Source: JBGPBY01 sp041481485
Lineage (GTDB): Bacteria; Acidobacteriota; Terriglobia; 20CM-2-55-15
Assembly: GCA_041481485.1 (NCBI GenBank)
Contig: JBGPBY010000008.1
Span: 1 to 34,145, forward strand
DNA: 34,145 nt
Direction of reading: 5' to 3'
The translations under genes and the position numbers were made by a program. The notes below the pieces were generated by a model. That model saw only the letters and a list, made by a program, of their open reading frames with translations, was not told the DNA's origin and did not search any database. Positions 23,303 to 31,458 of the stretch are shown piece after piece (position 1 is the first letter of the stretch; each line of letters opens with the position of its first letter).

Positions 23303-24288
23303 CGAATCGTTGCAATCTACGCTGCCGCCACTGCTACGACCAGCGCCACGCGGGGACTGCAGAACTCTCGCTCGACGTGATCGACAGATTGTTGAACGAA
23401 GGAAAGCAATGCGGCATTCAACATTTGAGCTTTACGGGAGGAGAGGCCACGCTCCACTCGGAGTTTGTCGAAATCATCGGGCGGGTTTGCGGCGCGGGAT
23501 ATGACTTCAGTCTGGTGAGTAATGGTAGCTCCTTTCCTGAAATCTATCCGCTGTTCCTGAAATATCGGGAATGGTTCAAAGGCGTAACGTTCAGCCTGGA
23601 TGGTGCACGGCAACAGACGCACGACGGTTTGAGGGGTAAAGGTTCCTTCCGGGAAGTGATGGGCGCAGCCAGTGTCTGTGTCTATAACGATCTGCCCTTC
23701 ACTTTGAACATGGTAGTCACCCGTCAAAACCGGAACCAGATTCAGGAAATGGCCGATTTGGGGCGGAGTTTGGGAAGCCGTGGAGTCCGGTTTGGATTCC
23801 TGATGCCCACGGCGGATACCGCACGACGCGGGCTTGACCTTTCACCCGAGGAATGCCGGGAAACGGAATTGGAGATTCGAAAGGTGAAAAAAGATTCTCC
23901 GTTGTCGATCGGTATGGGTCCTGGGTACTACAGCGATTCTCCCTTTTTCCCGTGCGGCCCCCTGGAATTGGAAGAATTTAATGTGGATTGTGATGGGAAC
24001 CTTACGCTTTGCTGCCAACTATCCGGCTATTCGGGACCGAAACCCGGAACGGACTTGATTGGGAATCTTCGAACGATGAATCTGACTGAAGCACTCGTTC
24101 GGTTTCGCGGGCGAGTCGACGTTTACCTGGCCGACAAACGGGATAGTATCCGCGATGGTGAATTTGACGATTTGGATTACTTCCCGTGCTGGTACTGCGT
24201 GAAGTATCTTGGCAAAATCGAAATGCTGAAACAAATCCCCAGTCACCCATGGATACGCGGAGAAGCAGCTTCGCAAAGGAAGACGTAA
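23278..24288 (+). CDS. Radical SAM enzyme with SPASM/twitch-like C-terminus
   Basis: A 336-residue enzyme with a strong ribosome-binding site (AAGGAGG, 23267-23273) located inside the kinase gene. The 4Fe-4S motif CNLRCRHC (Cys12, Cys16, Cys19) and TGGEAT (GGE 54-56) bind the SAM cluster. In the C-terminal part Cys226 and GNLTLC (Gly240, Cys245) fit the CX9-15GX4C opening of SPASM/twitch domains, with further Cys246, and Cys304 and Cys307 as CWYC, indicating at least one auxiliary cluster. Enzymes like this modify RiPP precursors by C-C or C-S bonds, epimerisation or other chemistry. With a core lacking Cys, thioether formation is unlikely, and the Phe/Thr-rich core favours C-C, C-O or epimerisation chemistry. 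The stop overlaps the PqqD-like gene (TAATG). Confidence 0.9.
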   Translation: MARVVVELTNRCNLRCRHCYDQRHAGTAELSLDVIDRLLNEGKQCGIQHLSFTGGEATLHSEFVEIIGRVCGAGYDFSLVSNGSSFPEIYPLFLKYREWFKGVTFSLDGARQQTHDGLRGKGSFREVMGAASVCVYNDLPFTLNMVVTRQNRNQIQEMADLGRSLGSRGVRFGFLMPTADTARRGLDLSPEECRETELEIRKVKKDSPLSIGMGPGYYSDSPFFPCGPLELEEFNVDCDGNLTLCCQLSGYSGPKPGTDLIGNLRTMNLTEALVRFRGRVDVYLADKRDSIRDGEFDDLDYFPCWYCVKYLGKIEMLKQIPSHPWIRGEAASQRKT

Positions 24289-24572
24289 TGGTCTCACTAG
24301 ATCAAAACATCCGGCCTCACCCTGAAGTAGTCGATACCCGGCTTGAAGGACAGGAAACCGTATTGCTTCATCTGGAGAGCAAACTTTACTTCAGTCTCAA
24401 TTCCACGGGGACTCGTGTTTGGCAGGGATTGAAGGAAGATTTGACTCTACGTCAGATCAGCGAACGCCTGCAGGAAGAATTCGAGGTCGATCCGGCGGAT
24501 GCCGACCGCAGCGTTCTAAGTCTGGTGGACGAACTGTGTCAGCGCCAGTTGGCACAGCCCGCGACGAAGTAA
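24288..24572 (+). CDS. PqqD-like RiPP recognition protein (B1)
   Basis: A 94-residue protein from the ATG at 24288, which shares a base with the radical SAM stop, with AAAGGAAG upstream; the longer frame from 24186 overlaps that gene. The sequence shows the PqqD/RRE pattern: beta strands with ETVLLHLESKLYFSLNSTG, then TRVWQGL, then TLRQISERLQEEFEVDPADAD and VLSLVDELCQRQL. The fold is a winged helix that binds the leader of a RiPP precursor and presents it to the peptidase and modifying enzymes. The PxLxxxG motif of the precursor is the expected ligand. Confidence 0.88.
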   Translation: MVSLDQNIRPHPEVVDTRLEGQETVLLHLESKLYFSLNSTGTRVWQGLKEDLTLRQISERLQEEFEVDPADADRSVLSLVDELCQRQLAQPATK

Positions 24573-24580
24573 CGTCTGCG

Positions 24581-25804
24581 ATGAAGACTCAGGCAGGATT
24601 GTCCATCCTCGAAGGAATTCGGCGCGAAGATGATCTCCTCCTGTGCTGTTCTCGAACTTCACTTGATTCTGAGACGGTCTACCGGATTCGCGGATTGTGC
24701 CGGCATCCGATCGATTGGAAATACCTCACTGAGATGGCATCGTTCCATCGAGTGTTGCCTTTGCTGTATCGCAGCCTGAGAAAAGCGGATGTCGAGACTG
24801 TTCCACCGAAGGTCCTGGAAGATCTTCGGAGCCATTCCTTCGCAAATGCATTGACGCATTCCTTGCTGAGCGAAGAACTGGTCAGGCTTCTGACTTTATT
24901 TAGTAAGCACGGTGTACCCGTCGTACCCATTAAGGGACCGGCCCTCGCGGCTTCGGTTTATGGCGACGGTGCGCTGCGGCAGACGGGGGATCTGGATATC
25001 CTGGTTCGCCGGCAGGACATCTACAAAGCCAGAGAACTTCTGCTCTCGCACCAATATCGGACGCAGCTTACTGATGATGAAGAAAAGTCCCGCCTTCAAT
25101 CACACTATCATTGGGATTTCGCCCGCCAGGACAACCGCTTCTTTGTGGAACTTCATTGGGCACTTACTCCCAGATATTGGCAGCTTCGTCTGGATTTGGA
25201 ATCCATGGAAGCTTGTCTCGGCACAGTGATGCTGGCCGGACAGGCTGTTCCCAACCTGGCGTCGCACGAAATGCTCTTAATTCTTTGCGCACACGGCACG
25301 AAACATTTGTGGGGGCGATTGCGCTGGGTGTGTGACGTTGCAGAACTGCTTCAACGTGAAACTCGGTTGGAGTGGGGACCGTTATTGGCCCGGGCGAAGA
25401 AAATCGGCTGCCAGCGCATGTTGTACCTGGGACTCTATCTGGCGAAGCAATTGTTGCAGGCGCCACTTCCACCAGAAATCTGGCAGGAAGTATGTCTGGA
25501 TCATGTTGTGCCGCAGCTTGCAGGACGAGTCTATAAGGAGTTGTTTCCTTCTTTGAAGGTAGTTCCTGACCCCGCCAACTTGCAGGAGTTCTACCTTATG
25601 GCGCGGGAACGGATTCGGGATCGAATACGTTATTTCGATCATGACCAGCTTCGGGGTTACCGGCAGGCGATACTCTCAGGAATTAATCCGATGTCCAGCC
25701 GCCGGGCGGCCGTGAAATCCTCCTTCGCGCGGCCTTTTCAGCTTGTGGCCACACACAGCGTTCGAGTCCCAGGCCTTTTCCTGAAGTACTTTCTCGGGCG
25801 CTGA
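24581..25804 (+). CDS. NTP_transf_5 nucleotidyltransferase family protein
   Basis: A 407-residue protein from the ATG at 24581, 8 nt after the PqqD-like gene; the frame is open upstream to 24419 but overlaps it. The family hallmark is KGPALAASVYGDGALRQTGD followed by LDILV, with Asp residues in GDLDILVR forming the nucleotidyltransferase metal site. The surroundings are helical (DLRSHSFANALTHSLLSEEL, then CAHGTKHLWGRLRWVCDVA). Members often sit in lasso-type clusters; one, in the pseudomycoidin cluster as I recall, adds sugar to a phosphorylated peptide. Here it is the last gene of the cluster. Substrate unknown. Confidence 0.85.
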   Translation: MKTQAGLSILEGIRREDDLLLCCSRTSLDSETVYRIRGLCRHPIDWKYLTEMASFHRVLPLLYRSLRKADVETVPPKVLEDLRSHSFANALTHSLLSEELVRLLTLFSKHGVPVVPIKGPALAASVYGDGALRQTGDLDILVRRQDIYKARELLLSHQYRTQLTDDEEKSRLQSHYHWDFARQDNRFFVELHWALTPRYWQLRLDLESMEACLGTVMLAGQAVPNLASHEMLLILCAHGTKHLWGRLRWVCDVAELLQRETRLEWGPLLARAKKIGCQRMLYLGLYLAKQLLQAPLPPEIWQEVCLDHVVPQLAGRVYKELFPSLKVVPDPANLQEFYLMARERIRDRIRYFDHDQLRGYRQAILSGINPMSSRRAAVKSSFARPFQLVATHSVRVPGLFLKYFLGR

Positions 25805-26061
25805 CGAAACGGCACTTCAAAAGGGAATTGGTCGCGAAGGTTGCCAGGTTGGCAGCAAAAGCTTTCCGGGTTTGGCTTCTTGTGCTGAATTGCCGATGAG
25901 ACATCGATCTCCGAATTTGTCCCAGGCGGCGAGACCCATTTTCAACAACAGGAAACATCGGTGAATTGGTCCGACTCTTCGGGGAACTCAAAATGCAACG
26001 CTCCGAAACGACCATGGAAAATCTAACGCGAATTACGACTGATGCTTTGGAAAGGAATCCT

Positions 26062-28257
26062 ATGATCGCTCAAATGGAAACGAATTCAAGTTCAGCACAG
26101 CAGTCTCGCTGGATCATTCTCACAATTCTGGCCCTGGGTTTCATATTGGGCTCAACTACCTCTACATATGCCGAGGTGAATCTGGTGACCAACGGCAGCT
26201 TTGAAGCTGGGATCCCGTTCTCTGGCGGATTCGTCGATCTCAATTCGGGGAGCCCGGCCATCGCGGGCTGGACGATTACTCGTAATGACGTCTCCTATGT
26301 CGGCAGCGGTTGGACGGCCTCGAATGGCAGCCGCAGCGTTGAGTTAAACGGAAATGTTGCCGGAGGAGCGATCAGTCAGTCCTTTCTGACAGTCCCTGGG
26401 GTGGCGTATGCGTTGCTTTTCGATATGGGGCGGAATCCCGATGATGCATCGGTGAAGAAGCTGCGTGTGACCGTCGGTACCCAGTCGCAGGACTTCACGT
26501 TTGAATCCAGAACGACGACACGCACCGTCATGGGGTGGACCACTCCGGTTCTGCTGTTCACCGCGACGGATGCACAAACGAACCTGACGTTTGAAAGCCT
26601 GAACAATGGTTCGTTCGGCGCGGCTCTGGACAATGTGCGGGTTGTGCCGTCCACAACGCTGGTCGTGACAAAACCCGACGACACCAATGACGGGTCCTGT
26701 GACCCTGCCGACTGTTCCTTGCGCGAAGCTATCGCGGCAGCTTCGCCGGACGGCTACAGCGTTATCAATTTTTCACCCAGCATGAGCGGTCAGACGATCG
26801 CATTGACCGGAGATGAACTCCTGATCAATGGGAATCTGACGATCAATGGGCCTGGAGCGGCGCTACTTACAGTAGACGCGAAGTTGTTTGCCCAGAGTGC
26901 TTGCCCCGGCCCTCCGCCCATGCCTTTTCGGAGAGTGTTCGAAATCGCAGCCGGTGCGGCGGTTCAGATTGCCAATTTGAAAGTTACAGGCGGGTGCAAT
27001 ACCCCCGGGGGAGGCATTCTGAACAATGGCTTCCTTGCTCTCAATAGCTGCACCGTTTCCGGTAACCATGCAGGAGCCGATTCGGGAGGAGCAGTTGGCA
27101 ACCGTGGAGTAATGACGCTCAACAATTGCAACATTGTTCAAAACAGATACTCCGGTATCTCTAACTCGGGAGTACTTACCGTTACCGGCAGCACCATTAG
27201 CGAGAATACGGGCTTCCCCAACTTTGGTGGCGGTATTTACAATCCCGGTCTTCTTACCGTGATCAACAGCACCATTTATCATAATACTAGCGATTCTGGC
27301 GCAGGAATCGAAAACCCTGGGATCGCCGAGGTGATTAATTCGACGATTGCGGGTAATGGTGCGTCCACAGTCGGAGGAGCCATTTCGGCGACGGGGAGTA
27401 GTCATCTCATTTTGCGCAATACAACAGTCAGTGCAAACAGCGTGGCCCTCAGCCTTAATGCTTCCGGTGGTATCTCAGTTGGGTCTCGCTCCCTTGTGGA
27501 GTTGCAAAACTCAATTGTCGTGAATAACACGTTACAGCTGGTTCGACGCGATTGCGTCGGCCAACTTGTTTCGCTCGGACACAACCTTGTGGGCAACTGC
27601 CCCGGCCTTTCCATGCAACCATCCGATCGGCAGCTCTCCGATGCAGAAGTTGGAAGTGTGTTGGATGCGTATACCGATCCAGGCGCACCGGGTCAGGGAC
27701 GTTTTCCGCTGTTGCCGAATAGCCCGGCGATCGATGCGGCCGATGACACTGTTTGCAACGATTTGGTCAACCATCCGGAACTGGCCACGGATCAGCTTGG
27801 AAGTCCGCGTCCGGCAGATGGCAACGGGGACGGCGCCCGCAGTTGCGACATCGGAGCCGTCGAGTTCTATCCGATTGTCGATTCGCTGGTGTCGCTGGAT
27901 GCCGTATCATTCCGCTCGTTCGGTCCCGGAGACGCAGGCGTTCCTGTACTTCCGTTCGCTCCGGCGGGCATTTTCCGAGTTGGGGGTCTTTTCTCGAACG
28001 CGAGCGGCAAGAACATCTGCAACGTCGCGTTCCAGGTGGTCCAACTGTCCACTCCGAATGTGATGATCGACAATTTTGGAAACCTATTGGGTGGTGTCGG
28101 CACAATTCTAAGGCCCGCCGTGCCGGCAGAGGTGAAGGACATTCCGAATGGAGAGGAGGGCAAATTTGTCTTTACTATCGGACTTGCCAGCAGCAACCAA
28201 TTTAACTTCTTTGTGAATATGCTGGGCGATCCAAGTTTCGGATCCTGTCCTCCATAG
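26062..28257 (+). CDS. Secreted CSLREA/beta-helix protein with DUF642-like domain
   Basis: A 731-residue protein from the ATG at 26062 (AAGGAA upstream), which gives a signal peptide (WIILTILALGFILGSTTSTY, then A). An ATG at 25993 or TTG at 25966 would add a long charged n-region. Residues about 35-195 resemble the DUF642/choice-of-anchor C family (VTNGSFEAGIPFSGGF, then GWTITRNDV). A CSLREA motif follows at about 213-225 (SCDPADCSLREAI). A region rich in Asn, Ser and Gly with repeated units (for example VTGSTISENTG, VINSTIYHNTS) looks like a right-handed parallel beta-helix to about residue 600, and a final beta domain follows. A large secreted or surface protein, possibly carbohydrate-binding. 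It follows the nucleotidyltransferase by 257 bp with no clear promoter. No proteolytic or catalytic motif seen. Confidence 0.8.
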   Translation: MIAQMETNSSSAQQSRWIILTILALGFILGSTTSTYAEVNLVTNGSFEAGIPFSGGFVDLNSGSPAIAGWTITRNDVSYVGSGWTASNGSRSVELNGNVAGGAISQSFLTVPGVAYALLFDMGRNPDDASVKKLRVTVGTQSQDFTFESRTTTRTVMGWTTPVLLFTATDAQTNLTFESLNNGSFGAALDNVRVVPSTTLVVTKPDDTNDGSCDPADCSLREAIAAASPDGYSVINFSPSMSGQTIALTGDELLINGNLTINGPGAALLTVDAKLFAQSACPGPPPMPFRRVFEIAAGAAVQIANLKVTGGCNTPGGGILNNGFLALNSCTVSGNHAGADSGGAVGNRGVMTLNNCNIVQNRYSGISNSGVLTVTGSTISENTGFPNFGGGIYNPGLLTVINSTIYHNTSDSGAGIENPGIAEVINSTIAGNGASTVGGAISATGSSHLILRNTTVSANSVALSLNASGGISVGSRSLVELQNSIVVNNTLQLVRRDCVGQLVSLGHNLVGNCPGLSMQPSDRQLSDAEVGSVLDAYTDPGAPGQGRFPLLPNSPAIDAADDTVCNDLVNHPELATDQLGSPRPADGNGDGARSCDIGAVEFYPIVDSLVSLDAVSFRSFGPGDAGVPVLPFAPAGIFRVGGLFSNASGKNICNVAFQVVQLSTPNVMIDNFGNLLGGVGTILRPAVPAEVKDIPNGEEGKFVFTIGLASSNQFNFFVNMLGDPSFGSCPP

Positions 28258-28279
28258 GATTTGGGAACACGAGCGGGGC

Positions 28280-28702
28280 CTACGGGCAGTTCGGGCCCCA
28301 GGTGTTATACGTGCTTCCGTCCAGAGACGCCTGTGACGATCCGCTGCAGACATTGCCCAGGCCGCTGTCGGTTTGATCAACGTACGCGACGCCGGTGTCA
28401 ATTTTCGGCACCCACGAATCCCGGGAGTTGGTGATCGGGTCGATGGGAATTTCGCGAAAGTAATGGGCGTCGATAAGATCCTGCAAGGTTTGAGGCGCCT
28501 TCTTTTTGTCGGCAGTGTACTGATCGATGGCTTCGTTGATCACGCGCTGGTTGTCCATCAGAACCGTTTCTTTCGCGCGGACGAGCACGGACTGATACAT
28601 CGGAATCGCAATCGCCACAAGGATCGCGATGATGGTCATGACGATCATCAGTTCCAGAATGGTAAAGCCCGATGAACTACCAGTCTTTATATTTCGTTCC
28701 AT
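28280..28702 (-). CDS. Type II/IV pseudopilin, GspG-like (second)
   Basis: A 140-residue pseudopilin. The ATG at 28702 gives a short leader MERNIKTGSSSG, a prepilin peptidase site before Phe13, and the hydrophobic helix FTILELMIVMTIIAILVAIA with Glu at +5, the signature of the GspG/PilA class. The remainder is a globular domain (DNQRVINEAIDQYTADKKK, then a Cys pair near the end). The frame is open 17 codons upstream. The start overlaps the preceding gene's stop by 26 nt, so the two pseudopilins are translated together. It ends 22 bp from the convergent beta-helix gene. The usual GspG calcium-site and disulfide pattern cannot be checked by eye. Confidence 0.85.
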   Translation of the reverse strand: MERNIKTGSSSGFTILELMIVMTIIAILVAIAIPMYQSVLVRAKETVLMDNQRVINEAIDQYTADKKKAPQTLQDLIDAHYFREIPIDPITNSRDSWVPKIDTGVAYVDQTDSGLGNVCSGSSQASLDGSTYNTWGPNCP

Positions 28703-29141
28703 CCATTGCTGTCCCGTTTGATTTTGTGTGCACATCGAACACATCCTGTCCACCCCAGGATCCGCTGGTCGGATCGTCCTGATCCGAGCGCAGATCCCAG
28801 TCGGTATTGCATTGGCATTCGCTCATGGGATCGATCGGAACCGCGCGGAGAAAAAAGATCTTCTTTCCGACGGCACTGAGCAAGTCCACGCCATTGGCGA
28901 GAGTTTCGAGATCCGGCGGATAGCCATTCGCCATCGCGTCCGCCATGATTTGTCCGTTGTCGGCCGCAGTCTTATAGCGGTCGATGGCGGCGCGCATGTC
29001 TCTCAGGGATTGTCGAAGCTCTTTTTCCTTTTCCCTCTGAATCGTGTTTCGGGCCAGCGGCAGCGCCATCCCCACCAGAATGGAGATCAGCGCTACCGTG
29101 ACGATGAGTTCGACTAGTGAAAATCCGCGATTGTTCTTCAT
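28677..29141 (-). CDS. Type II secretion pseudopilin, GspG-like (first)
   Basis: A 154-residue pseudopilin starting MKNNRG with a prepilin peptidase site before Phe7 and the helix FSLVELIVTVALISILVGMA (Glu at +5). The following helix carries KEKELRQSLRDMRAAIDRYK, as in GspG major pseudopilins, and the globular domain includes the conserved-looking VPIDPMSECQ. AGGA precedes the ATG by about 9 nt. It lies 27 nt after the secretin gene and overlaps the second pseudopilin, so these three form a unit. Only the secretin and pseudopilins of a secretion or pilus machine are here; ATPase and inner-membrane genes must be elsewhere if the machine works. Confidence 0.88.
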   Translation of the reverse strand: MKNNRGFSLVELIVTVALISILVGMALPLARNTIQREKEKELRQSLRDMRAAIDRYKTAADNGQIMADAMANGYPPDLETLANGVDLLSAVGKKIFFLRAVPIDPMSECQCNTDWDLRSDQDDPTSGSWGGQDVFDVHTKSNGTAMDGTKYKDW

Positions 29142-29168
29142 TTCACTGCATCCTGATCATTTGATTCT

Positions 29169-31457
29169 CTACTGAATCGTTATCTTTGTCTCCACTGTTG
29201 TTCCGTTATGGAGAACCTGGCGGCCATCCCGGAGTTTGAATTCCGAAACACGCAGCGTCGAGTCCCCTTTCTTATTCTGCGGAATAATTGTCAGCGTAAC
29301 CAAATTCCCCTGTCCTGCAAGAGCGGCGGCCTCCTGCGGACGCTCGATTGTGATGTGCGCTCGTCCGGCTTGGGAATCGATCGTCTGCACGACAGCAATC
29401 AACTGTCCGTCTCGACTCAGGAATCCGCCATCTGCGACCTGACTGATCGAAATGGAACCGGGATCGTACGTCAATGTGAGTTCTGCCCCGGCAATGTCCG
29501 TCCCACTGATCGTGATGTTCAGCGGCGTAGCCTTCTGGGCTGTCATCACCGACTGAGCAGACGAAAACGAAACGGTTGCCGATGCCGGTGTTGGACTCAC
29601 GGCCGGCGCCAAATTGGCGTTGGGCTGAACTGGAGCATTCGGCTGAACGGGTGCGCCGATTCCAGGAGTTGGGGCAGCCGGCGTGCTCGGACGCGGCGTG
29701 GGAGCCTCGGTGGCGTTCGGACCCGTTACGGTCAGCGAAGGCAGCCGCGGCGTTGTCACTGTTCCAACATTCATCGCAATCATGTCGTCGAAGGTGATAT
29801 CGGGCATATGAACGATGTGCGGCGTCAACATAACAATGACTTCGGTGTCGTCATGGCTCTTTACTTCCTTGCCGAAGAAGTATTTCAGTCCCGGCAGGTC
29901 TTTCAGAATCGGCAGGCCGGACATCGAAGTGGATTCCGTTGAACTGATGATTCCGCCCAGGATGTTGGTTTCTCCCTCCTTCAGGCGGATCACGTGCTGA
30001 ATGCTTCGATCCGTGAAAACGGGGGATACCGTGTTTCCAACTTGTTTGTCGCCTGCCGGTGCTTTCACATCTACAAGGACACTGACCGAAATCTCGCGGT
30101 TCAACAAAACGTACGGCGTAAGCGTCAGGGTGACACCGACGTTGGTGTATTGGACGTTAGTCGTCGTGGATCCGCCAGCCAGAGTGGGCTGGGTATTCGA
30201 TGTCTGAATCGGAACGTTGGATCCCACCAGCAGTGAGGCCTGCTGGCCGCTGGTTGCGCGAACCTGGGGCCTCTCGATGAGTTTGGTCAACGAACTCGTT
30301 GCCAGGAAGTTGGCCACCGACTGCGGAATGTTGATCGCAAAGCTTCCGGAATTGATCAGCCCCAAATCACGAATCGTAATCGGCGTCGCGTTGGCGGCGG
30401 CTGCCTTGTCTGCGGTGTTGTTTGTACCATTGGGGGGAGACACGAATGGGATATTAACGCTCGCTGGCGGCTGAATTCCCAGGTTTCTCAGCAGGCTTCG
30501 ATCGACTTCCATGATGGTCGCCTCAATGACGACTTCGCCTTTCGCCTTGTCCAGAGCGGAGGCCAGCTTTTCCGCCATGGCTACCTTGTCCGGAGAGTCT
30601 CTGATGATCAGCGCATTCATTGCCGGATACGCCGTCATGGACGTGATGTTGAGATTCTGCCGGATCTGGTTCATGACGTCGTTCACTTCCTGGGCGTTCG
30701 TCATGTTGGTGAGATAGATCACTTTAAGGACGACTTCTTCGTAGTCGCGCCGTTTGGTGCTGTTGTCTTCGATAATTTGAATCGTGTTCTTATTGACCGG
30801 CTGCCAGAACGACTTGGTCTGAAGGTTCAGAATATCGAGTGCCTCGTAGATACTGACATTCTCGAAATCCAGAGTGACCTGTTGGGGAGTGGGCCTCCAG
30901 TCGCGGTCGAAGATCACTTTGAGCCCCGCCATTTCGGCTATCGTCTCGTATGCCGTCCGGGTGTTCTGTGACAGTTTAAGAGTGATTTTGCCCTTGAGCG
31001 TGGGTTCAAGCTCCGACTGATAGGAAGTCGTCCGTGTAGCCAGCTTGAGGGTTTCGAAAGTCGGCGCCGCCTGGATGGGGGCGCCCGGTTTTCGTCCGGC
31101 GATGAGTTCGTTCACCCGATCCAGTTCCTGGGCGGCGAAGTCGTGGGACGGATCCATTTCCCGGGCGCGGGTGAACTCGTCACGGGCATTGTCGAGATCC
31201 CCCTGATCCATCGCCATCCTACCCCTCTTGAAGTGTTCAAAGGCGGCGGCGAAACGGTTTTGCTCGTACTTCAGCCGGTATTCGGTATTTGCAGGATCCT
31301 GGTCGAGCGCCTTCTTGTACTGCACCATGGCGGTTTCAAAATCCCTGGTGAGTTCGGCCTTGTTGCCGCTCTTGAACGCTGACTCTCCGCCGGCGCATCC
31401 CGCCAGGCTGACGATCAAGAGCACGGTGAGGATTTTGAGTTTATAATTCGCTTTCAT
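29169..31457 (-). CDS. TPR-secretin-cohesin lipoprotein (GspD/PilQ-like)
   Basis: A 762-residue outer-membrane secretin. A lipoprotein signal peptide (lipobox SLAG-Cys21) is followed by TPR-like repeats (about 25-120, AMVQYKKALDQDPANTEYRL and DLDNARDEFTRAREMDPSHD), a short STN-type domain (about 150-220, TLKGKITLKLSQNT), an N-domain (220-300), and the secretin domain (about 330-540, with VGSNVPIQ, LTPYVLLNREI and TEVIVMLTPHIV). The C-terminal part is a Pro/Ala/Thr-rich linker and a cohesin-like domain (about 630-760, AELTLTYDPGSISI). This order is known in Acidobacteriota-type secretins. Such channels export folded proteins or pili. The start codon lies 1 bp from a divergent start, so its promoter must overlap the neighbour. 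Confidence 0.9.
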   Translation of the reverse strand: MKANYKLKILTVLLIVSLAGCAGGESAFKSGNKAELTRDFETAMVQYKKALDQDPANTEYRLKYEQNRFAAAFEHFKRGRMAMDQGDLDNARDEFTRAREMDPSHDFAAQELDRVNELIAGRKPGAPIQAAPTFETLKLATRTTSYQSELEPTLKGKITLKLSQNTRTAYETIAEMAGLKVIFDRDWRPTPQQVTLDFENVSIYEALDILNLQTKSFWQPVNKNTIQIIEDNSTKRRDYEEVVLKVIYLTNMTNAQEVNDVMNQIRQNLNITSMTAYPAMNALIIRDSPDKVAMAEKLASALDKAKGEVVIEATIMEVDRSLLRNLGIQPPASVNIPFVSPPNGTNNTADKAAAANATPITIRDLGLINSGSFAINIPQSVANFLATSSLTKLIERPQVRATSGQQASLLVGSNVPIQTSNTQPTLAGGSTTTNVQYTNVGVTLTLTPYVLLNREISVSVLVDVKAPAGDKQVGNTVSPVFTDRSIQHVIRLKEGETNILGGIISSTESTSMSGLPILKDLPGLKYFFGKEVKSHDDTEVIVMLTPHIVHMPDITFDDMIAMNVGTVTTPRLPSLTVTGPNATEAPTPRPSTPAAPTPGIGAPVQPNAPVQPNANLAPAVSPTPASATVSFSSAQSVMTAQKATPLNITISGTDIAGAELTLTYDPGSISISQVADGGFLSRDGQLIAVVQTIDSQAGRAHITIERPQEAAALAGQGNLVTLTIIPQNKKGDSTLRVSEFKLRDGRQVLHNGTTVETKITIQ
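31442..31447 (+). promoter_or_regulatory. Perfect -10 box just before the sugar transferase start
   Basis: TATAAT lies 11 nt before the ATG at 31459, inside the first codons of the divergent secretin gene. No -35 is clear. If used, the message would have a leader of about 3-6 nt and little room for a Shine-Dalgarno site, and none is visible. Confidence 0.35.
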
Positions 31458-31458
31458 A

